DNA of 24,308 bases from a virus. A program made the translations under genes and the position numbers. The notes under the pieces are model-generated. The model had not been told where the DNA came from. It saw only the letters and a list, made by a program, of their open reading frames with translations, and ran no database searches. This document shows positions 17,820-24,308 of this stretch, one piece after another; position 1 is the first letter of the stretch; each line of letters opens with the position of its first letter. The stretch covers positions 1-24,308 of the IMG/VR virus record IMGVR_UViG_3300020194_000756, one strand, 5' to 3'.

Positions 17820-20800
17820 TTAATATTCCACTATTACTACACCACCACCACCTGTTCTATTAGGAGCGGGTAAAGATGTTGCTGAAGCTCCACCAGCACC
17901 TCCGCCATATAATCCCCCACTATTACGTGACAATCCACCTCCACCTAATATAGAAGATCCACCAGTACCTCCTCCTTGAGTAACACCAGGACCTGTTTGC
18001 GGACCTGGAAATGTCACCACACCAGCACTACCAGCTTGACCATCTATATTGATCGATCCACCAGAACCAGCACCTCCAGTCCCACCTATATATGTACCTC
18101 CAGCACCTCCACCAGTTGCAGAACAATAAGCTCCAAATGAAGAAGTACCGCCTGTTCCAGTGCTACCTGATCCAATTGTAACAGTTACGTTAGTGGCACT
18201 AGGAAACGGTACAACTTCTATAGCTGCTCCACCAGCACCTCCACCTCCTCCTTGTCCAGCCATTGGAGCTGGTGTAGGTCCAAAGGTTCCTTGTAAACCA
18301 CCACCACCACCACCACCAATTACTGTCACTTTAACTTTTTCTACTGTTCCTGGATTTGTCCATGTGCCTGGTGAGGTAAAAACTTCTATGTTGCTAAAGC
18401 CACCACCAGCTGCTAAAGTAGTCCATGTCATTGTTCCGTCACCATCAGACGCAAGGTATTGTCCAGCAGTACCATTGCCTGATACATTTAATTCATCTGC
18501 ACCAACAGAGTTGTCTGCAATTGTAGATGCGTTTACTTCATTTAATGTTGCAAGAGATCCTAGGCCTAATGATGTTCTCGCAGTAGCACCTGATTCTGCC
18601 ACCCATGTTGATCCATTACCAACAATAAAGTTTCCGTCAGTGTTTGCTAATCCACCAATAGCAGTTAAGTCTGCATCTAATGGTTGCTTGCCATCTAGTG
18701 CTGTTTGTAATCCATCAACATTACTAATAATGTGATTGTGTGAATCGTCTGCAATAGTTACTGCAATAGATGTAGTTCCACTTCCTGACACATCACCTGA
18801 CAATGTGATTGTTTGGTTTGCAGTTAAAACATTAGCACCACCTTGTTGTAAGTTTCCTGTGAAGTTTGCAGTAACATCATCATACTTAGCTGTGTCTGCA
18901 TCATATCCTTGAACAGTTACACCGATGTCAGCATCAACTACGATAGTTGCATCATAGCCCTGTACTGTGGATCCGATGTCTGATGAAGTTAATATATTTG
19001 CATCATAGGCCTGAACAGTAGATCCAATATCTGTATCGACTAGAACATTACTACCACCATTCTGAAGAGTACCTGTAAAGTTAGCAGTAGTGTCATCGTA
19101 TTTAGCCGTATCAGCATCGTAACCTTGTACACTTGTACCAATGTCTGCTGACTTAAGTATGGTTGCATCATATGCCTGGACTGTTGATCCTATGTCTGAA
19201 TCTAGTACAGCATCAGATCCTAATGCTGTATTAACATCAGTTGCAGTAAGTGTTACAGCACCTGTTCTGGTGTTAAATGAAGTTACTGCTCCTGATGCTG
19301 AGAATGCAGCAGCTTGCCATGCAGATCCATCCCATACATAAAGTTGCTCATCAACTGTGTTGTAATATAAAGCACCAGTTGTAGATGTGGTTGGAGCAGA
19401 AGATGCTGCACCTAAATATGTATTTGCAAATGTCACTACATCAGATACATTATCTGAAACAGTTGTAATGTCATCACTGATAGGACCAAGTGCTGTGATC
19501 TCTGTTGATAATCCAGCCACTGTACCTATGTCAGCTGCATCAGCAACAACTGTTGTAATATCAGATGAGAGTCCAGCGACAGTTGTAACATTAGCACTAA
19601 TGCCAGCTACTGTTGTAACATCTGCAATATTGGTTGCGGTCGTATTGACATTGGCTATATTAGTTGCAGTGGTATTCACGTTAGCTATATTAGTTGCAGT
19701 GGTATTCACATTAGCTATGTTAGTTGCGGTAGTGTTAATGTTTGTTTCGTTTGCGTTGACTGCATTGATGTTAGTTTCATTCGCTGCAACGGCACTCACA
19801 TCTGCACTGATTCCAGCTACAGTATTTACATCAGCAATGTTCGTAGCTACTGTGCCTATGTCAGTTCCATCTGCTGCAACAGTAGTGACATCTGATTCAA
19901 TGCCAGCGACTGTAGTAACGTCAGCACTAATGCCAGCAACAGTATTGATGTTAGTTTGATTTTCTACAGAAGGTGTAAGTTGATACCAAGTTGTTGTGCC
20001 AAGGTCATATACTTTCATGACATTGTTTGTTGTATCAAAGTATAATGCGCCATCGGCTAATGCATTACCATCATTGTCTAATGTAGGATCACTAGCTTTA
20101 GCACCAAGGTATGCATCATCAAAGTTATCGAACACGGCTTCAGCCGCTGCTTGTGCGGCCTCTGCTAATCCTTGTGCTGTTTCTGCTCCAGTCTGTGCAG
20201 TCTCTGCATTTGTTTCAGCAGTCTCTGCTCCAGTCTGTGCTAACTCTGCGGCTGTTTGTGCAGTTTCGGCTAAAGCTTGTGCGGCTTCTGCTGCTGTTTG
20301 TGCGGCTTCTGCATCTGTGGCACTTGCTTCTGCTGCATCTGCAATATCTTGTACTGATTCAGCATCAACCAGCACTGCCCATTTAGCAGCATCTGCATTA
20401 GAGTCAATCGGTAATGATCCTGAAGATGTGTGTGCAGTAAGACAGATGTAAACGTTTTCATTGCTTGTGTCTTTAACTAAGTCACGCTTATTGTATTCAA
20501 CGCCAGATGACCAGTTTCCACGGTAGTCACCAACTTGTTCACCAATGGTTGGATTACCATCTGCATCAAACGCTAATGTTTTGTTAGCACGATCCACATT
20601 GTTTGGCAATGTCATATTCACTGTAGTAGGATCTGTATTAGGCGCACGTAATGCACGATCAGATTGTTCTTGAACTTGTTGTACAAAGATTGTTTGGCTA
20701 TCAAACTCATCGTTCAAGGATGTAGCGAAGAGTGGACCACCAGTTGTAAAGTCTGTTGTTCTTTGAATTGTTCTATCGCCAATGATTGTAATTCGATCAG

Positions 20801-21029
20801 ACGCAGTAGGCGTGCTAGGAACATTAGTGCCAGTCACAATCGTAACAGATCCAGTTCCATCTCCATCAATGGATACAGTATAGTCTGTGGTTAGAGTAAG
20901 TTCTGTGTAGTTAAAGTATACAGCAATGTCAGTCTGTGCTAATACTTCGAATTCAAATGCGTAAGGGCCTACACCAGCTGAACCAGTGTAAACTATACGT
21001 CTCGTTGTGCTTGATATGTCGATTGCCAT
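17820..21029 (-). CDS. T7-type tail fibre protein with polyglycine tip
   Basis: A 1069-residue receptor-binding fibre. Residues 1-170 are the T7 gp17-type attachment domain (MAIDISSTTRRIVYTGSAGV; SLNDEFDSQTIFVQQVQEQS). Then come a carbohydrate-binding-like module around GNWSSGVEYNKRDLVKDTS, an Ala/Thr/Glu coiled coil (AAEAAQALAETAQTAAELAQ), and a long run of NIANVNTTAT and TVAGISADV repeats. After that come DIGSTVQAYDA repeats, a collagen-free shaft (LDGKQPLDADLTAIGGLA), and a C-terminal domain of about 170 residues with many G-runs (GTWTNPGTVEKVKVTVIGGG; final GGGGVVIVEY). The glycine-rich tip resembles polyglycine-sandwich adhesins of other phages and probably contacts the receptor. Confidence 0.93.
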   Translation of the reverse strand: MAIDISSTTRRIVYTGSAGVGPYAFEFEVLAQTDIAVYFNYTELTLTTDYTVSIDGDGTGSVTIVTGTNVPSTPTASDRITIIGDRTIQRTTDFTTGGPLFATSLNDEFDSQTIFVQQVQEQSDRALRAPNTDPTTVNMTLPNNVDRANKTLAFDADGNPTIGEQVGDYRGNWSSGVEYNKRDLVKDTSNENVYICLTAHTSSGSLPIDSNADAAKWAVLVDAESVQDIADAAEASATDAEAAQTAAEAAQALAETAQTAAELAQTGAETAETNAETAQTGAETAQGLAEAAQAAAEAVFDNFDDAYLGAKASDPTLDNDGNALADGALYFDTTNNVMKVYDLGTTTWYQLTPSVENQTNINTVAGISADVTTVAGIESDVTTVAADGTDIGTVATNIADVNTVAGISADVSAVAANETNINAVNANETNINTTATNIANVNTTATNIANVNTTATNIANVNTTATNIADVTTVAGISANVTTVAGLSSDITTVVADAADIGTVAGLSTEITALGPISDDITTVSDNVSDVVTFANTYLGAASSAPTTSTTGALYYNTVDEQLYVWDGSAWQAAAFSASGAVTSFNTRTGAVTLTATDVNTALGSDAVLDSDIGSTVQAYDATILKSADIGTSVQGYDADTAKYDDTTANFTGTLQNGGSNVLVDTDIGSTVQAYDANILTSSDIGSTVQGYDATIVVDADIGVTVQGYDADTAKYDDVTANFTGNLQQGGANVLTANQTITLSGDVSGSGTTSIAVTIADDSHNHIISNVDGLQTALDGKQPLDADLTAIGGLANTDGNFIVGNGSTWVAESGATARTSLGLGSLATLNEVNASTIADNSVGADELNVSGNGTAGQYLASDGDGTMTWTTLAAGGGFSNIEVFTSPGTWTNPGTVEKVKVTVIGGGGGGGLQGTFGPTPAPMAGQGGGGGAGGAAIEVVPFPSATNVTVTIGSGSTGTGGTSSFGAYCSATGGGAGGTYIGGTGGAGSGGSINIDGQAGSAGVVTFPGPQTGPGVTQGGGTGGSSILGGGGLSRNSGGLYGGGAGGASATSLPAPNRTGGGGVVIVEY
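19620..19740 (-). repeat. 30-bp tandem repeats in the tail fibre
   Basis: Near-identical 30-base units (GTTGCAGTGGTATTCAC plus TTAGCTATATTA on the plus strand) occur about four times, encoding TATNIANVNT. The copies are almost the same at DNA level, which points to recent expansion or recombination of the fibre shaft. Confidence 0.75.
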
Positions 21030-21094
21030 AATAATCCTCTACTATATTTTACTCTTGTTAATATAAAATATCCACTAAGTGATATCTGATAATG

Positions 21095-23677
21095 CTAAAA
21101 ACCTGTAAATTGTTGCGATGGTTTAGTCAATAAAAACTCCTGATTGTAGTCTTTTTCCATTCTTTTCTCCATTCTCTTTAATACACCTGGATTCATAGTC
21201 TCCATCATTTGATATCCAATAAGATAATCAAATGCTGTTTTAGTATAGAACAGGTTTAAGAAAGGTATATTGGTAGATATCACTCGATACGCTTGTCGTG
21301 CAGCTTTATCACCTTCACCACTAACTCCGTATTTAATTCCTTGCAACACATCAAATGCACTTAATGGGACTGGGCCAAGCATACTTGCTGCAATGTCTGC
21401 ACCACTTCTTGTTTCCTGGAATAACACATCACCATATATACCCAAACCACCACCTTGTAAAAATGCGGCTGTCCATGTTTTAGCTTTTAATGGATCACGT
21501 GCAGATCGGCCTTTGAGTATGTCTTTAGCAGTCATGGATACATATCCAAGTAAAGCAGATGTTACTAACACTGAAGACACACCACTAATTGCTCTAGCTT
21601 TATTGCCCGCTCTCCAGAATGATGCTTCTCTAGATAATGTTTTGTATACAATAGACATTGGGAATGCTTTAAACTGTCCGATAAAACGAATAGCCTCACC
21701 AAGGTATGTACCCGCTAACAATCCTTGAGTCATCTTTGCTTTAATCTTTGCATCTGGTTCAATCACAGCGTAAGTAGACCTATCTAATAACATACCAGAC
21801 ACAGATGATTTAAACTTTTCTTTGATGATTCTAATCTCACGTTCACTTGCCTGTTTCAATCCAGCAATATTTAATGCTTGTTGATCAGTAATATTATCTA
21901 AGTTTCTAATGCTAATAAACTCTTTGCCATCAGCAGATCTTTCCATAGCGACTGATCGAATAACATCCCAGCGTGCTGCATCAATGTTATATTGATTGAA
22001 TAGATTCTTTAATGATGGATTTAATTGATCAAACTGGAGGTTCTTTTGTTTAGCAAAGTAATTTGCCATGCTTAACATTGCACCTTCTTTGAGAGTATTA
22101 GTCCACCAAGATAGTAAGTTGTATTTAAAGAATGTTCTTTGGACATTCGTCCAACCTTTAGATAAGTTATCACCAACCTGGAATCGTCCTGATATGTCAT
22201 ATATGGTATTGTCAGCCATAAAGCCTAAAGCTTCTGCAATCTCTTTCTTATCTTTACTGCTTTTTAATCTGAACAACGATCCTAATGCTTCAGCCATACC
22301 ACTCAAAAAACCTCGACCTTGGTATCTCATTTCAGCACCATACTGAGCTAAGTCAGATGCAGCACTAATGACAGCTCCACCAAGCTTAGCTGTACTAGCC
22401 ACAGTACGAGCTATAGCTGACCATCTGGCTAATGCAAATCCTTCAACAGAATAGATAGTACCATCAATAACGTCCATGTATTTCTTGTATTGACCACTAG
22501 ATACTTTACCAGCATCTTTACCTTGCTGGGCCATACGTGTTGCTACAGCTTTTCTAATCTTCTCAAAGTTCTGTGCGGGCTTGGTTCCTAATGTATCCAT
22601 AATACCAATGTTACGACCAGCAGTTGTTAAGCCAGAAAAGAATGATTCATTCAAGTTACCAACACCAAACATTTCATTATATTCAAACCAACTGTCTGCA
22701 TCTTTAAAGTGTAAGACTCGTTTCATCTCTGCTGATTTAGCAACGTTTTTTGTTGGCCTTGCACCAAAAGTAAACTCAGCACCATTAGATTTTAAGCTTT
22801 CATTACGCACAAGAGAGTTGTATGCAAACAACATAAACTCATCAATGTTGTCTGTATCAGCAAATGTTCTATCTTTATCTAATTTATCCATAACAAAATC
22901 CTTCCAGGCAGCAAAGTTCTTGTTATAGTTTTGATCGTATTTATTAGCTAATGCTGGATCTGTCGGTACATCTTGTTTGCCTAATACCTTTGCTGCATCA
23001 CGCACAAGATATGGATCATGAGATTGTCTGACCACATAACCCCAAAGTTTAGGAATGTTTGCACCACGATCATTAAGTTGTTGCCTGACCATCTCAGAGT
23101 ATTCATGCATAATCGTTGCAATCTTTACAATCTCTGGATTCTTTTCTGTGACTTTCGGTTTAACTCCAGCATCGGCTTCTGCTTTAGTCGGTTGTTGTGC
23201 TAATTCATACCATGTTCTAGCAATTCTTAATTGAGTATTTCTGTCGGCATTAGCAAATAACTTCTCTACACCAGCATCTCTAAGCTTTTTAGGAAATCCA
23301 TTAATCAATTGATTGACTGCCGCATGCTGTTGAACTGCTGCTGAGGCCCTAGCCCCTTTCTTCTGATCAGTTGAGCCAACCAGAATCGCTGTTAATCCTT
23401 CTTGTGGATTGTCTGGAAACTCATCTAACACGTAATCAACTAACTCTCTTCCTTTGATTTCATCTTCAATAGCATTACGTTTATTGATTTTACGTTGTAA
23501 TACAATCTGAGCTTGTACGTCTTTAGCAACTTTATCAACGTTAATTTCATCAATGCTACTTAGTTTAAGCTCAGCTTGTGCGATCTTAATTTGATTCAGA
23601 ATCTCATCTTTTTCAACAAAGCCGATAGATGACTTGTCTAGTAACTTTTCAACTCTTAATAAACATTTATCTGCCAT
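21095..23677 (-). CDS. Large internal virion/ejection-type protein
   Basis: An 860-residue, mostly helical protein, with GGAAGATAAG before its ATG. Visible parts: an N-terminal coiled region (residues 1-70), a central region with YTLEK-like helices, a hydrophobic stretch SSVLVTSALLGYVSMTAKDI near 700, then SMLGPVPLSAFDVLQGIKYG, and the end YQMMETMNPGVLKRMEKRME plus KPSQQFTGF. This C-terminal pattern (N-PG-LKR-EKR-x-P) is common in podovirus internal or ejection proteins. No lysozyme motif was seen. It probably leaves the capsid with the DNA to form the entry channel. The family name is uncertain. Confidence 0.75.
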   Translation of the reverse strand: MADKCLLRVEKLLDKSSIGFVEKDEILNQIKIAQAELKLSSIDEINVDKVAKDVQAQIVLQRKINKRNAIEDEIKGRELVDYVLDEFPDNPQEGLTAILVGSTDQKKGARASAAVQQHAAVNQLINGFPKKLRDAGVEKLFANADRNTQLRIARTWYELAQQPTKAEADAGVKPKVTEKNPEIVKIATIMHEYSEMVRQQLNDRGANIPKLWGYVVRQSHDPYLVRDAAKVLGKQDVPTDPALANKYDQNYNKNFAAWKDFVMDKLDKDRTFADTDNIDEFMLFAYNSLVRNESLKSNGAEFTFGARPTKNVAKSAEMKRVLHFKDADSWFEYNEMFGVGNLNESFFSGLTTAGRNIGIMDTLGTKPAQNFEKIRKAVATRMAQQGKDAGKVSSGQYKKYMDVIDGTIYSVEGFALARWSAIARTVASTAKLGGAVISAASDLAQYGAEMRYQGRGFLSGMAEALGSLFRLKSSKDKKEIAEALGFMADNTIYDISGRFQVGDNLSKGWTNVQRTFFKYNLLSWWTNTLKEGAMLSMANYFAKQKNLQFDQLNPSLKNLFNQYNIDAARWDVIRSVAMERSADGKEFISIRNLDNITDQQALNIAGLKQASEREIRIIKEKFKSSVSGMLLDRSTYAVIEPDAKIKAKMTQGLLAGTYLGEAIRFIGQFKAFPMSIVYKTLSREASFWRAGNKARAISGVSSVLVTSALLGYVSMTAKDILKGRSARDPLKAKTWTAAFLQGGGLGIYGDVLFQETRSGADIAASMLGPVPLSAFDVLQGIKYGVSGEGDKAARQAYRVISTNIPFLNLFYTKTAFDYLIGYQMMETMNPGVLKRMEKRMEKDYNQEFLLTKPSQQFTGF

Positions 23678-23678
23678 C

Positions 23679-24308
23679 TTATCTTCCGTTTAAACAATTG
23701 GTTAAATCTTTAATTGCTGCTTCTAAATCAGTAGACTTAGCTTGTGCTTCATCAAGTGCTTCTGATGCGGCTTGAATCTCTTTTGCATCTTCATCAAATC
23801 TTAACTCTGGACGTGCTTGACGTTTCTCTTCTAGTCTCTTCGTTAAGTTTTCTATTTCAATATCAAAGTCTGATTCTGTTTTATTGACTGTATTATTAAC
23901 AGCAGTTTTTTCTTGTTGGTCAATCTTTGTTTTTTCTGGTTTAACTCTGTTATTTGGTTTAGCAGAAGTATCAGATGATTGTTTTAATGTAGAGTCAGCA
24001 TCTACAATCGGTGATACATCAACTTCCTTTTCTAACAACAAGTCATTCAATGATTTTTCAAGCAATGTTTTTCTAGTCAGCGGATCAGTTCTTTCTAGAT
24101 CTCTCATGACAGCAGAGTTTTCTGGATAGTATGCTTTATATAGATTGATCTCAGCATCTCTTAAGTTAGGTGAATCTATGCCTAACTCTTCCCTAGCTCG
24201 TCTAACCTTTGCTTTAAATTCTGTTCTAATGGCAAGATCTGATAGTTTTCCAGAAGCCACATGTAATCCACCACCAAGGATTGATCCGAAGGTAATGTTT
24301 AAAAAACT
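23679..24308 (-). CDS. Partial internal virion protein, C-terminal part
   Basis: The frame is open to the right edge: residues upstream of a possible GTG at 24260 continue as SFLNITFGSILGGGLHV, a hydrophobic segment typical of internal virion proteins, so the GTG is probably not the start. The C-terminal part is hydrophilic: LSDLAIRTEFKAKVRRAREE, then ELGIDSPNLRDAEINLYKAY, a Lys/Asn/Thr/Asp-rich linker and a final coiled coil rich in Glu and Ala (EIQAASEALDEAQAKSTDLE). It ends 2 bases before the 860-residue gene. It is likely a partner in the ejection complex. The beginning is outside the window. Confidence 0.7.
   Translation of the reverse strand, partial: SFLNITFGSILGGGLHVASGKLSDLAIRTEFKAKVRRAREELGIDSPNLRDAEINLYKAYYPENSAVMRDLERTDPLTRKTLLEKSLNDLLLEKEVDVSPIVDADSTLKQSSDTSAKPNNRVKPEKTKIDQQEKTAVNNTVNKTESDFDIEIENLTKRLEEKRQARPELRFDEDAKEIQAASEALDEAQAKSTDLEAAIKDLTNCLNGR

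Noticed and set aside
18160-20451. Long plus-strand ORFs opposite the tail fibre
   Set aside because: They are low-complexity mirror frames of the repetitive fibre gene (Pro-, Ala- and Val-rich).
21030-21094. Terminator/promoter between the internal virion protein and tail fibre genes
   Set aside because: The ATATCAC...GTGGATAT hairpin is weak and interrupted by a bulge, and the AT-rich sequence offers several poor -10 matches; not enough support.
1-24308. CRISPR array, IS element, integrase/att site
   Set aside because: The only repeats are the gene leaders and fibre repeats. No spacer-repeat periodicity, transposase motif or tyrosine/serine recombinase motif was seen.

Overview
The window is an internal piece of a tailed-phage genome. 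It is AT-rich and densely packed, most genes overlap by ATGA, TAATG or about 10 bases, and both edge genes are cut off. A T7-type tail-fibre N-terminus, a gp13-like GNAT protein beside the large terminase and large internal-virion-type proteins point to a podovirus-like marine bacteriophage. No integrase, tRNA, rRNA, IS element or CRISPR array was seen. The host is not shown directly. The phage-borne pqqA argues for a proteobacterium that makes the redox cofactor PQQ, for example a marine methylotroph such as the OM43 clade; that is inference.

Layout. Positions 1-7028 (minus strand) run from a winged-helix regulator through small regulatory ORFs, a ribbon-helix-helix protein, RusA resolvase, a protein with an SSB-type C-terminal tip, the terminase subunits and small morphogenesis proteins. 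Positions 7029-7378 hold back-to-back promoters and a candidate structured RNA ending in a terminator. Positions 7379-13182 (plus strand) hold a DUF1289-like Cys4 protein, a group of small genes with a repeated leader, then YqaJ-type exonuclease, ERF annealing protein and a ParB-like protein. Positions 13209-13280 (minus strand) hold a 23-codon pqqA between two plus-strand genes, with its own promoter and a shared bidirectional terminator. A PD-(D/E)XK-like gene follows on the plus strand. Positions 13961-24308 (minus strand) are the late block: internal virion proteins, tail fibre, a double 2OG-Fe(II) oxygenase, a lysis cassette (two small TM proteins, GTA-type holin, M15 endolysin), a SprT-like metalloprotease and a metallophosphoesterase.

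How the parts work together. YqaJ nuclease plus ERF form a Red-like recombination pair, with RusA and the SSB-like protein supplying junction cleavage and ssDNA functions from the opposite operon. Terminase packages DNA. The internal proteins and fibre serve entry, and the lysis cassette serves exit.

The two strongest discoveries are the phage-encoded PqqA precursor peptide and a dnaX-like programmed -1 frameshift signal at the end of the ERF gene (SD-like element, A AAA AAG, stem-loop). The frameshift would fuse ERF to the following ORF.
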